From positions 14,349-55,172 of the forward strand of contig DFXU01000093.1 of assembly GCA_002383285.1 (NCBI GenBank): DNA of 40,824 nucleotides, given 5' to 3'. Position 1 is the stretch's first letter; every line of letters starts with the position of its first letter. Below the pieces are notes generated by a model that searched no databases, was not told the origin of the DNA, and saw only the letters and a program-made list of their open reading frames with translations. Of the stretch, positions 8,925-16,186 are shown piece after piece. The position numbers were made by a program, and so were the translations under genes. The DNA comes from Caryophanales bacterium UBA4100. GTDB taxonomy: Bacteria; Bacillota; Bacilli; Paenibacillales; UBA4045.

Positions 8925-10220
8925 TTATTCCAATCCCAATCGATTGAATATCGTATCAACGTGCTTCAGATGCCAGCTAGGATCGAAGCACTCCGCAACT
9001 TCTTCTAATGCAAGGACAGCCATGATCTCTGGTGTAGATTCAATAATATCACGGAATGAACGCTGCTCTTCCCAAGCCTGCATCGCTCTTGGCTGGACCG
9101 TATCATATGCTTTCTCACGAGCAAAGCCTTTATCGATCAGCTTCGTCATCACTCGACCAGAGAACGGCACACCGAATGTGCTCTGCATATTGCGCTTCAT
9201 GTTCTCAGGGAACACAGTCAAATTCTTCACAATATTCATGAAACGATTGAGCATATAATCAAGCAGCATTGTTGCATCTGGTAAGATTACTCGTTCAACA
9301 GAGGAATGTGAGATATCACGTTCATGCCACAGCGTCACATTCTCATAAGCGGATAGCATATGACCACGTATGACACGTGATAAACCACTGATGTTCTCAC
9401 AACCAATTGGATTACGCTTGTGCGGCATTGCGGAAGAGCCCTTCTGCCCCTTAGCGAATGGCTCTTCAACTTCACGGAACTCACTCTTCTGTAATCCGCG
9501 AATTTCTGTAGCAAATTTATCTAAGGATGTAGCGATCAATGCAAGTGTGGCCATATATTCAGCATGTCGATCACGCTGTAGCGTCTGAGTAGAGATTGGA
9601 GCTGGCTTCGTGCCCAGCTTCTTACAGACGAATACTTCTATAGAAGGATCAATATTAGCATAAGTACCAACAGCACCAGACATCTTGCCGAATTGAACAC
9701 CATCTGCACTATGCTGGAATCTCTCCAGATTACGCTTCATCTCTTCTAGCCAGAGCGCTAGCTTCAAACCGAAGGTGGTTGGCTCTGCATGAACGCCATG
9801 TGTTCTTCCCATCATGACCGTATACTTGTGCTCAATAGCTTTAGCCTTAAGAATATCGATGAATTGAATTAAATCCTGTTCAATGATCGTATTCGCTTGC
9901 TTCAGTACATAGCCTAGTGCGGTATCCACAACATCCGTAGATGTTAGACCGTAATGAACCCATTTGCGCTCATCGCCAACCGTCTCTGACACTGCCCTTG
10001 TAAAAGCGATAACATCATGACGGGTTTCGAGCTCAATCTCATTAATGCGCTCAATATTGAAGCTGGCATTGTCGCGTAGCTTCTGGGCATCTGCAGCAGG
10101 GATAACACCAAGATCCGCCCAAGCTTCACATGCACATAGCTCTACCTCCAACCAAGAGTTAAATTTGTTCTCTTCGGTCCAGATCGCGGCCATTACGGGC
10201 CGGCTGTAGCGTTCAATCAT
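8925..10220 (-). CDS. purB: Adenylosuccinate lyase
   Basis: Removes fumarate from SAICAR in IMP synthesis and from adenylosuccinate in AMP synthesis. The fumarase/aspartase superfamily signature GSSAMPHKRNP is at residues 261-271 and carries the catalytic serine loop; His141 (GRTHGVHAEPTTFG) is the expected general acid. The protein has 431 residues, the normal length, and starts MIERYSRPVMAAIWTEENKF. It follows purK after a 32-nt gap. Confidence 0.98.
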   Translation of the reverse strand: MIERYSRPVMAAIWTEENKFNSWLEVELCACEAWADLGVIPAADAQKLRDNASFNIERINEIELETRHDVIAFTRAVSETVGDERKWVHYGLTSTDVVDTALGYVLKQANTIIEQDLIQFIDILKAKAIEHKYTVMMGRTHGVHAEPTTFGLKLALWLEEMKRNLERFQHSADGVQFGKMSGAVGTYANIDPSIEVFVCKKLGTKPAPISTQTLQRDRHAEYMATLALIATSLDKFATEIRGLQKSEFREVEEPFAKGQKGSSAMPHKRNPIGCENISGLSRVIRGHMLSAYENVTLWHERDISHSSVERVILPDATMLLDYMLNRFMNIVKNLTVFPENMKRNMQSTFGVPFSGRVMTKLIDKGFAREKAYDTVQPRAMQAWEEQRSFRDIIESTPEIMAVLALEEVAECFDPSWHLKHVDTIFNRLGLE

Positions 10221-10252
10221 TGTAATAAGCTCCTCTATAAAAAAATTGTTAG

Positions 10253-11410
10253 TTACTTCCAGATTGGTGATTGATCAACCCATGCCAACGCTTTCTCCAC
10301 ATCGTCTGTTAGCAGGTTGATATGGCCCATCTTGCGTTTATGCTTTGCTTCCTTCTTACCGTACAAATGTATTCTCGCAGCAATCCCTAGTTGTCGAAGC
10401 TCAGCTTCACCATCTGCAGCAAACCACTGAAGGAGCGGTTCTACATGCTCTCCCAGAATATTAACCATCACAACGGGAGAGAGTAACTTCGGTTCGGCTA
10501 GAGGCAGATTGCAAATTGCTCTTATGTGTTGTTCGAATTGAGACACCGTGCACGCTTCCATTGTATAATGCCCAGAATTGTGTGGTCGCGGAGCTAATTC
10601 ATTCACGAAGAGCTCTCCATCCTCAGTAAGGAATAACTCGATCGCCAACAGTCCCACTGCTTTCATCGAGCTAACAATCCGGCTTGCCATTCGCTCAGCC
10701 TGCTCCATGATTTCCCGGGAAATTCGAGCAGGAACAATGGACAGATGAAGAATGTTGTCTATGTGTATATTCTCAGCAGGAGGAAAAACTCGTACCTCAC
10801 CACTAGGACTTCTCGCTGCAATCACAGATAGCTCTTTATTGAACCGCACAAACTTCTCAAGAACCAGTTCTGCACCAGAGCGGTTTAATGTATCGAAGGC
10901 TTCGGGAATCTCCGCTTCGGAACGAATAACCCATTGACCTTTACCATCATACCCCCCGGTTGCAGTCTTGAGAACGCACGGTGTGCCGAATAACTCGACG
11001 GCCTCTTCTAATTGTTGTACCGTGCTGATTTCTCGATAGGGTGCAACCTTAACTCCCGCTGCTTCAATTGCTCTCTTCTCACGAATCCGATGCTGAGTCG
11101 TATATAAAAGCTTACTACCTTGGGGAACATAAGATTCGACCATGAGCATATCTGCCACGGTTGCATCAACATTCTCGAATTCGTAAGTGATAACATCCGA
11201 CTTCTTCGCAAGCAATCGTGCTGCTGATGCATCGTGATAGGCCGCTACAATCTGCTCGTCCGCAACTTGACCGCAAGGGGCATCCTCAGTTGGATCTAAT
11301 GTAACAAATCGATAGCCCATATTACGACCTGCTATAGCAAGCATTCGACCTAGCTGCCCACCACCGAGAATTCCTATCGTACTGCCCGGTAATATTGGTT
11401 TCCTGCTCAT
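10253..11410 (-). CDS. purK: N5-carboxyaminoimidazole ribonucleotide synthase
   Basis: ATP-grasp enzyme that converts AIR and bicarbonate to N5-CAIR, which PurE then rearranges. The nucleotide fold begins TIGILGGGQLGRMLA (residues 11-25). The ATP-grasp region includes CVLKTATGGYDGKGQWVI and ELFLTEDGELFVNELAPRPHNSGHYTMEAC. Length is 385 residues. The start overlaps the end of purE by 4 nt (ATGA), so the two are probably translationally coupled. Confidence 0.97.
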   Translation of the reverse strand: MSRKPILPGSTIGILGGGQLGRMLAIAGRNMGYRFVTLDPTEDAPCGQVADEQIVAAYHDASAARLLAKKSDVITYEFENVDATVADMLMVESYVPQGSKLLYTTQHRIREKRAIEAAGVKVAPYREISTVQQLEEAVELFGTPCVLKTATGGYDGKGQWVIRSEAEIPEAFDTLNRSGAELVLEKFVRFNKELSVIAARSPSGEVRVFPPAENIHIDNILHLSIVPARISREIMEQAERMASRIVSSMKAVGLLAIELFLTEDGELFVNELAPRPHNSGHYTMEACTVSQFEQHIRAICNLPLAEPKLLSPVVMVNILGEHVEPLLQWFAADGEAELRQLGIAARIHLYGKKEAKHKRKMGHINLLTDDVEKALAWVDQSPIWK

Positions 11411-11892
11411 TCGAGGTCACTGCTCTCTAGCACCTTCAACCGCGTACGTTCACGTCGGTCTGCTACCCTCAGTTGTATAGCCGCATCGGCAATCCCTAAT
11501 ATCCGAGCAGCCAAAAGCCCCGAATTCGTTGCACCCGCAACACCTATAGCTACAGTTGCAACTGGGATACCTCCAGGCATCTGTACGATGGAGAGCAATG
11601 AATCGAGGCCATTTAATGTTGATGATTTAATGGGTACGCCGATAACCGGAAGCTCCGTCTTGGCTGCAACCATACCTGGTAAGTGCGCGGCACCGCCTGC
11701 ACCTGCAATAATAACTTGTATTCCTCTTTCTATAGCGGTCTCCGCGTATAGGAACATCTCATCTGGAGTTCTGTGCGCAGATACAACCTTCTTCTCATAT
11801 GGAATTTGCAGCTCATCTAGAATATCACATGCATGCTTCATTGTTTCCCAGTCGGACTGGCTGCCCATGATAACACCGACTTTAGCGGACAT
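11407..11892 (-). CDS. purE: N5-CAIR mutase
   Basis: Moves the carboxyl group from N5 to C4 of the imidazole ring, giving CAIR. Class I PurE features are visible: VIMGSQSDWETM (residues 8-18), VSAHRTPDEM (38-46) and the glycine-rich AGAGGAAHLPGM loop. The 161-residue length is typical. It is the first gene of the operon; the PurBox pair and promoter lie about 75-150 nt upstream. Confidence 0.97.
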   Translation of the reverse strand: MSAKVGVIMGSQSDWETMKHACDILDELQIPYEKKVVSAHRTPDEMFLYAETAIERGIQVIIAGAGGAAHLPGMVAAKTELPVIGVPIKSSTLNGLDSLLSIVQMPGGIPVATVAIGVAGATNSGLLAARILGIADAAIQLRVADRRERTRLKVLESSDLE

Positions 11893-11965
11893 GAATGACC
11901 CTACCTTCTACATTGTGAATTATTAACGCAATTGTCGAATCGCAAAAAGCTTGTCGTACCCATTT

Positions 11966-11995
11966 ATTTTACCAGTCTAAACGGTCCAATGTCAA
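11966..11995 (-). promoter_or_regulatory. Sigma-A promoter of the pur operon
   Basis: On the minus strand TTGACA (11995-11990) and TAAAAT (11971-11966) are separated by 18 nt. The predicted transcription start is near 11959, leaving a leader of only about 65 nt before purE. That is too short for the guanine riboswitch that lies in the B. subtilis pur leader. Confidence 0.8.
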
Positions 11996-11998
11996 CCT

Positions 11999-12043
11999 AA
12001 AGACGAACGATTTCAGGTTGAAAGGAATATAAAGTTCGCTTTT
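11999..12043. promoter_or_regulatory. PurBox pair (PurR operator) upstream of purE
   Basis: Two inverted copies match the Bacillus PurBox consensus AWWWCCGAACWWT with few mismatches. One is AAAGACGAACGAT at 11999-12011 on plus; the other is AAAAGCGAACTTT at 12043-12031 on minus. The 19 nt between them and their place directly upstream of the -35 box fit PurR control by PRPP level. Confidence 0.8.
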
Positions 12044-12162
12044 ATTAGCTTTGAAAAAAATAGTATTTTGAGCACCTAAGTTGCTTTTCCAACCCTTTGT
12101 GGTTGTATCCCCTACGCTCAGCATAAGAAACCAGTTACAACAGGTGGCGATATCAAACGTTA

Positions 12163-12247
12163 GTTACTTTGATTTGTTACTTTGATTTGTTACTTTGATT
12201 TGTTACTTTGATTTGTTACTTTGATCTGTTACTTTGATTTATTACTT
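12163..12247. repeat. 13-bp tandem repeat, six copies plus a decayed seventh
   Basis: The unit GTTACTTTGATTT starts at 12163, 12176, 12189, 12202, 12215 and 12228; the fifth copy has a T-to-C change. A partial seventh (ATTACTTG) begins at 12241. Confidence 0.95.
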
Positions 12248-12528
12248 GTAGTTCATACATCTATTTGGCCGACATCGGTTGATATGAGTAAATTAATTGC
12301 ATTACATACAATTAATTCAATTCATTATTTGCTTTTACTCAAAAAAGCCTGATATTAAATGTACAAAATACAATTATCCTCCACCATACTTAGGAACTTT
12401 AATGATTGACTGTACGAAATACACTAACAGCACAACACAAATAGGTTACTAAAACCACAAATACCATTCAATCTATAAGCTTCAAATTACTTAATAATCA
12501 ACAGTGACATTCACTGATACAAAAACCC

Positions 12529-12549
12529 AAAAAGAGCACCTAAGTGCCC
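12529..12549 (-). terminator. Weak intrinsic terminator downstream of the ABC ATPase gene
   Basis: On the minus strand GGGCAC-TTAG-GTGCTC is followed by TTTTT. It is a 6-bp stem with one G-T pair, about 185 nt after the ATPase stop codon. Confidence 0.55.
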
Positions 12550-12625
12550 TGCCCGACGAAATAAAATTGGCTTATTGCTTAAACCTCTGAGTCTAGGGGA
12601 TACAAGTCAAAAGGGATCTAGACCT

Positions 12626-12703
12626 GTCATTGACCACGTACAGAAACCAGCGCGTAGAACGGTCATGGACCACTGTGCAGAAACCAGCATGTAGGGCGGT
12701 CAT
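12626..12703. repeat. 36-37-bp direct repeat, two units plus start of a third
   Basis: GTCAT begins at 12626, 12662 and 12699. The first two units share GACCAC and CAGAAACCAGC and differ at several other positions. Confidence 0.75.
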
Positions 12704-12734
12704 GAATCAGCTATACCAACTCTACTACCACCGT

Positions 12735-13550
12735 CTAACCAACACACGACATCTTATTAACCGCAATAGCTCTGTTCGCTAGTTCGTATGGCATACATAA
12801 CGGTACGCCTGTCCTTGGATCAGCAATAATATCTGACTCAATACCGAACACTTCTCTGATCACGTTACAGCTCATCACTTGAATAGGAGTGCCTTCACAA
12901 ATAATGAGACCTTGCTTGATAGCTACCATGTGCTGCGCAAATCTAGCCGCATGATTAAGGTCGTGAACAACCATTATAATTGTGCGGCCTTCCTCTTCAT
13001 TAAGCTTCTGAAGGAGCTTAAGCACTTCAAGCTGGTGTGCCATATCGAGGAATGTTGTAGGTTCATCCAAGAACATAATTTCGGTACCTTGCGCCAACAC
13101 CATAGCAATCCATGCACGCTGCCGTTGACCTCCTGATAACTGATCTACAGGTCTGTCCTTCATTACAACCATGCCCGTTACCTCTAACGCCCAATCGATC
13201 ATTCTCTTATCCTCGGCAGATAAGGAGCCGAAGCCTTGCTGATAAGGAAATCTGCCGTAAGATACAAGCTCTACAACTGTGAGACCATCCGGAGCTAACG
13301 GATTCTGCGGGAGGATAGCAAGCTGTCTAGCCACCTCTTTGGTCTGTTGCTGATGAATCGACTTACCGTCTAGATATACCCCGCCGCTCTGTGGCTTCAT
13401 GATACGAGCCATAGTTCTTAGGATTGTAGATTTCCCGGAACCATTCGCACCAACAAGAGCTGTAACCTTACCCTCAGGTATACGCAGATTAAGCTTCTCT
13501 ACGATCAGTTGATCGGCATAAGCAATATTAAGCTGCTCTGTTAATATCAT
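12735..13550 (-). CDS. yusV: Siderophore-type ABC transporter ATP-binding protein (YusV/FecE-like)
   Basis: Energises import of ferric siderophores through a BtuC-type permease. Walker A GANGSGKST is near residues 34-42, the signature LSGGQ near 138-142 and Walker B EIMFLDEPTTFLD near 157-169, all in the FecE/FhuC arrangement. The ATG at 13550 (GAGG 6 nt upstream) gives 271 residues; upstream in-frame starts lack spacing to a ribosome binding site. No permease or binding protein is adjacent. In B. subtilis the orphan ATPase YusV serves several siderophore systems, and the two Fur boxes upstream support the same role. The symbol is by family likeness, not proven orthology. Confidence 0.85.
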   Translation of the reverse strand: MILTEQLNIAYADQLIVEKLNLRIPEGKVTALVGANGSGKSTILRTMARIMKPQSGGVYLDGKSIHQQQTKEVARQLAILPQNPLAPDGLTVVELVSYGRFPYQQGFGSLSAEDKRMIDWALEVTGMVVMKDRPVDQLSGGQRQRAWIAMVLAQGTEIMFLDEPTTFLDMAHQLEVLKLLQKLNEEEGRTIIMVVHDLNHAARFAQHMVAIKQGLIICEGTPIQVMSCNVIREVFGIESDIIADPRTGVPLCMPYELANRAIAVNKMSCVG

Positions 13551-13678
13551 CGACAACCTCAACATCCCCTTTTTTGTTCTCATGATAACCGCATTTTCCT
13601 AGATCTCATTAACCATAGAATATAAGACATTGCGATACCTACTAAGATTAATCTTGCTGGATCAAGCCCGCCATATAT

Positions 13679-13732
13679 GATAATGATTCTCAGTCTCATA
13701 AATATGATAACTATTCTCATTTGCTCTGTCAA
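13679..13732 (-). promoter_or_regulatory. Fur-regulated promoter with two Fur boxes
   Basis: GATAATGATTCTCAGTCTC (13679-13697) and GATAACTATTCTCATTTGC (13706-13724) resemble the Fur consensus GATAATGATAATCATTATC, the first better than the second. On the minus strand TTGACA (13732-13727) and TATCAT (13709-13704) are 17 nt apart, so the -10 lies within the second box and the first covers the start region. Confidence 0.75.
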
Positions 13733-13876
13733 CTCATTATCCAACTCTTTATTCAACTCCACTTTCAACTTCAACTTGATGCAGACAGAATTTTCATAGG
13801 TCGCTAAATAAAAACGAAGTGTGATAATATAGAATAGATGAAGGATCTACTATTAGCTGGAAGAGGAGCGATCGAT

Positions 13877-14218
13877 ATGGCAGCATGGAAGGAAATTAAT
13901 ACACTGGAGCAATGGAATGAAGCTTATGATAATTCTAAGGAGAAGCCCTTAGTAATTTTGAAGCATAGTACAACATGCCCAGTCAGCGCTAATGCTTTGG
14001 AGGAATTCGAGCAATACTTGAGCAAAGCTCCTAATGAGGATGTAGATTACTTGCTTGTTAAGGTCATCGAATCCAGACCCGTATCGAATCAGATTGCTGA
14101 GGATGTGCAGGTCAAACACGCATCACCACAAATCATCTATGTCAAGAATAAAGAGAATGCTTGGAACACATCACACTACGCTATCACTGTAGCTCATATG
14201 ACAGCTGTATTAAATTAA
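13877..14218 (+). CDS. ytxJ: Bacilliredoxin-type thioredoxin-fold protein (YtxJ/BrxC family)
   Basis: Small thioredoxin-fold protein thought to reduce bacillithiol-protein mixed disulfides. The product from the ATG at 13877 has 113 residues; GAGGAG lies 8 nt upstream, which favours it over the in-frame ATG at 13838. The likely redox cysteine is Cys34 in HSTTCPVS, where the second Cys of CxxC is replaced by Ser, as is normal in this family. The end HASPQIIYVKNKENAWNTSHYAIT resembles the cis-Pro region and C-terminal strand. It is the only convincing plus-strand gene here, and it faces sqr-cstR, another thiol/sulfur-related unit. Confidence 0.88.
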   Translation: MAAWKEINTLEQWNEAYDNSKEKPLVILKHSTTCPVSANALEEFEQYLSKAPNEDVDYLLVKVIESRPVSNQIAEDVQVKHASPQIIYVKNKENAWNTSHYAITVAHMTAVLN

Positions 14219-14236
14219 CCTGTAAACTCAGGTTAA
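14215..14236 (+). terminator. Perfect 8-bp hairpin overlapping the ytxJ stop codon
   Basis: TTAACCTG-TAAACT-CAGGTTAA with only a loose T-rich tail. The stop codon TAA lies in the left arm. It may assist the stronger hairpin at 14257. Confidence 0.5.
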
Positions 14237-14256
14237 TTATTGTACTTTCCAACAAT

Positions 14257-14296
14257 AAAACCTGTGAATCAAGTATCTACTTGGTTCGCAGGTTTT
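14257..14296. terminator. Bidirectional intrinsic terminator between ytxJ and cstR
   Basis: A 19-bp stem with two G-T pairs and a 2-nt loop, with AAAACCTG at one end and CAGGTTTT at the other. It gives a T tail on both strands, so it can end ytxJ (plus) and sqr-cstR (minus). Confidence 0.85.
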
Positions 14297-14346
14297 AATT
14301 ATGATCATACTGCTTGCAATAATAATGAGCTTCAGCCAAACGAATA

Positions 14347-14601
14347 TTATCTACTGCGTATCAGTAAATCCACTGCACTTTTCACTAATTTGCTTCTATC
14401 CTGCCCCTTTTCCTCTAACAGACATTGTTCCAAATTGCTTGCCGCAATGCAGGCGATTGCTTTATCGATTGCGCTGCGAATAGCGGATAATTGATGAACT
14501 ACATCCTTGCAGTTCTGTTCTTCCTCCATCATTCGTAATACGCCGCGAGCTTGACCTTCAAACCTGCGAAGCCTCAGCTTGATATCATTGTCATACATCA
14601 T
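14347..14601 (-). CDS. cstR: CstR-type persulfide-sensing repressor (CsoR/RcnR family)
   Basis: Helical DUF156/CsoR-family repressor. The 84-residue product from the ATG at 14601 (GGAGG 9 nt upstream) has Cys31 (EEEQNCKDVV) and Cys60 (ASNLEQC). The position that is a copper-binding His in CsoR is Asn56, in the arrangement N-L-x-x-C. Staphylococcus aureus CstR, which senses persulfides by linking two cysteines, has the same Cys31/Cys60 pair and the same Asn. The gene lies 63 nt downstream of a sulfide:quinone oxidoreductase, the classic CstR target, and a probable operator precedes that gene. A copper-sensing role is less likely because the His ligand is missing. Confidence 0.8.
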   Translation of the reverse strand: MMYDNDIKLRLRRFEGQARGVLRMMEEEQNCKDVVHQLSAIRSAIDKAIACIAASNLEQCLLEEKGQDRSKLVKSAVDLLIRSR

Positions 14602-14664
14602 AGTCAATTACCTCCATTAAATACTTCCTATCACTAAGATGCATTCAGGGATTCGGTAACGATT

Positions 14665-15876
14665 TTACGGCAATCTCGAATAACCATTGCGAGTTTTCCA
14701 GAGAAAATATTTCTCGAACAATCGCTTAGAGAAGTCGTAGAGCACATTAGGAACCATTATTGCAATCTGGCGTGGTTTAAACAAATGATTGCTAATAATA
14801 ATAACTTCTTTCTTACCCGCATCCATGATACATAAGCCGGGGATCTTGCCGAATGGCTTCTCCTTCAGCTTATGATCGCCCTGACTGACACGAATAATAT
14901 TCTCGGCAACCGTTTTACCCGCTTCATCAGCAGGGAAGCCAGTTTTCGGAACGGAGAACGGTACTTCTCCCTGAGTGAATGGCGGCTTTACATCAATCGC
15001 AATGCCCGCTGCCCACACATGCTCATACTTCACATGCTGATAACTACCCTTCACCGGAATATAACCCGTTGGCGTAGCCTCTAGCTTGGCTGAGTTCTTC
15101 ACAAAATTTACACCGTGAAACGGCGGCATCAGCATGGAAAACTTGTATGGCAAGCTTTGACCATTGGTGAGATGGATCGTATCCGCTTCTACCTTTTCGA
15201 TACCAACCCCTGTAACATAATGTATATTAAACATCCTGCAGAACGCCTCAAGCATCTGTTTGCCCCCGGCAATACCCTCAATGCCAAAGTGACCTAGGAA
15301 GGGTTCAGGTGTGACCCAGTACAGCTCAGTTTTCTTACGGATGCCTTCTACCCTCATCCACTTCTCAATATTAAAAAGAAATTCATATGATGCTCCCATA
15401 CACCCAGCATTCTGCGTTGCCCCAATGACAACAGGACCCGGGTTTTGCTTCAACTCCTCCAGAGCCTTCCTCGTTCTCATCGCTCCGGCCGGCGTACCGA
15501 TGTAATGTGTGTGTTCCCTTACCCCAGGGGCGACATCGTAATCAACCTGAGGTCCGGTAGCAATTACAATGTGATCGAAGGTAATGTCACCTTGCTTCGT
15601 CTTTAGGATACGCGTTTCGGGATCTACCTCCAAGGCATCCGTATGAATAAACTGGACACCCGCTTTCAGTAGTACAGGCTCGATCGGAACAGTGATATCT
15701 TTGATTTCCCTCCACTTAAGAGGCACCCAAATAAGCGATGGGATGAATGTGAATACAGTAGAATTGCTAACCAGTACAACCTCATGCGCCTTTCCACCCT
15801 TACGCTTTAGCTCCAATGCTGCGGTCAATCCTGCAAAGCTTCCTCCTACGACAACCGTTTTCGTAAAACTCTTCAT
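14665..15876 (-). CDS. sqr: Sulfide:quinone oxidoreductase-like flavoprotein
   Basis: FAD enzyme expected to oxidise sulfide to persulfide or polysulfide and pass electrons to quinone at the membrane. The dinucleotide fold begins VVVGGSFAGLTAAL (residues 8-21) and IVIATGPQ (103-110) is the second FAD motif. Two cysteines lie where SQR active-site cysteines are expected: Cys159 (TQNAGCMGASYEF) and Cys349 (IPGLCIMDAGKKE). The C terminus is rich in hydrophobic and basic residues, as in membrane-attached SQRs. The ATG at 15876 has a GGGGG-type ribosome binding site 8 nt upstream. It is cotranscribed with cstR. A generic type II NADH dehydrogenase-like enzyme is the main alternative. Confidence 0.82.
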   Translation of the reverse strand: MKSFTKTVVVGGSFAGLTAALELKRKGGKAHEVVLVSNSTVFTFIPSLIWVPLKWREIKDITVPIEPVLLKAGVQFIHTDALEVDPETRILKTKQGDITFDHIVIATGPQVDYDVAPGVREHTHYIGTPAGAMRTRKALEELKQNPGPVVIGATQNAGCMGASYEFLFNIEKWMRVEGIRKKTELYWVTPEPFLGHFGIEGIAGGKQMLEAFCRMFNIHYVTGVGIEKVEADTIHLTNGQSLPYKFSMLMPPFHGVNFVKNSAKLEATPTGYIPVKGSYQHVKYEHVWAAGIAIDVKPPFTQGEVPFSVPKTGFPADEAGKTVAENIIRVSQGDHKLKEKPFGKIPGLCIMDAGKKEVIIISNHLFKPRQIAIMVPNVLYDFSKRLFEKYFLWKTRNGYSRLP

Positions 15877-15898
15877 GAATACTACCCCCTTCAGTTCC

Positions 15899-15916
15899 AA
15901 TACCGATACCGGTATT
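15899..15916. promoter_or_regulatory. Inverted-repeat operator of sqr-cstR
   Basis: AATACCG-ATAC-CGGTATT is a perfect 7-bp inverted repeat about 23 nt upstream of the sqr start. Its TACC...GGTA layout is that of CsoR-family operators, so CstR is the likely binder and the unit would be autoregulated. Confidence 0.7.
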
Positions 15917-16008
15917 AGTATTTATCCATAGTATACTGCTAATTCCAATCCATGAATGTGATGTATTTCACAAGAATTTGCAATAGGTATTAAACACGCT
16001 TATGAAAA

Positions 16009-16146
16009 TTATTCCTCGGAGATTCTAACATCATCAATATGGAGCGTTCCGTAGGTGTCCTCCAACATTTGAATTTCGAGGATAATAGGTTGATATGTTT
16101 TATAATTATGAAGCAAGCTTGTGAGGAGGGTTTTGTTGTCCAACAT
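16009..16146 (-). CDS. Small 45-residue ORF downstream of the ABC ATPase
   Basis: An ATG-started frame encodes a 45-residue protein beginning MLDNKTLLTSLLHNYKTYQP and ending YGTLHIDDVRISEE. It starts 41 nt after the stop of the ABC-2 ATPase on the same strand and has a purine-rich but poorly spaced ribosome binding site. Codon use and composition look protein-like and the frame is closed by a stop just upstream, so it is not the tail of a longer gene. I do not recognise the family. It could be a small operon member or chance. Confidence 0.35.
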   Translation of the reverse strand: MLDNKTLLTSLLHNYKTYQPIILEIQMLEDTYGTLHIDDVRISEE

Positions 16147-16186
16147 CTCTCTTCTTCCGCATTTCTAACACTTCACTAGTATCATA

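Larger units (their letters stand above)
12103..12605. repeat. Imperfect long-distance inverted repeat
   Basis: TTGTATCCCCTACGCTCAG at 12103-12121 and its near reverse complement at 12587-12605 agree at 17 of 19 positions. An 11-bp direct repeat GAGCACCTAAG (12070-12080 and 12534-12544) sits outside the first arm and about 43 nt inside the second. Confidence 0.75.
11893..12734. other. Gene-free region between purE and the ABC ATPase
   Basis: Besides the pur promoter and PurBoxes it contains a 13-bp tandem repeat (12163-12247), a perfect 15-bp hairpin CAGTGA-CAT-TCACTG (12502-12516), a weak terminator (12529-12549), an imperfect 19-bp inverted repeat (12103-12121 / 12587-12605) and 36-bp repeats (12626-12703). 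The rest is AT-rich. No supportable gene was seen on either strand. Confidence 0.7.

Noticed and set aside
13580..13774. 64-residue minus-strand frame upstream of the ABC ATPase
   Set aside because: It covers the Fur boxes and the promoter and is AT-rich low-complexity sequence without a ribosome binding site.
14347..14601. Copper sensor CsoR
   Set aside because: The His ligand expected four residues before the second Cys is Asn, and the neighbour is an SQR rather than copA/copZ. CstR fits better.
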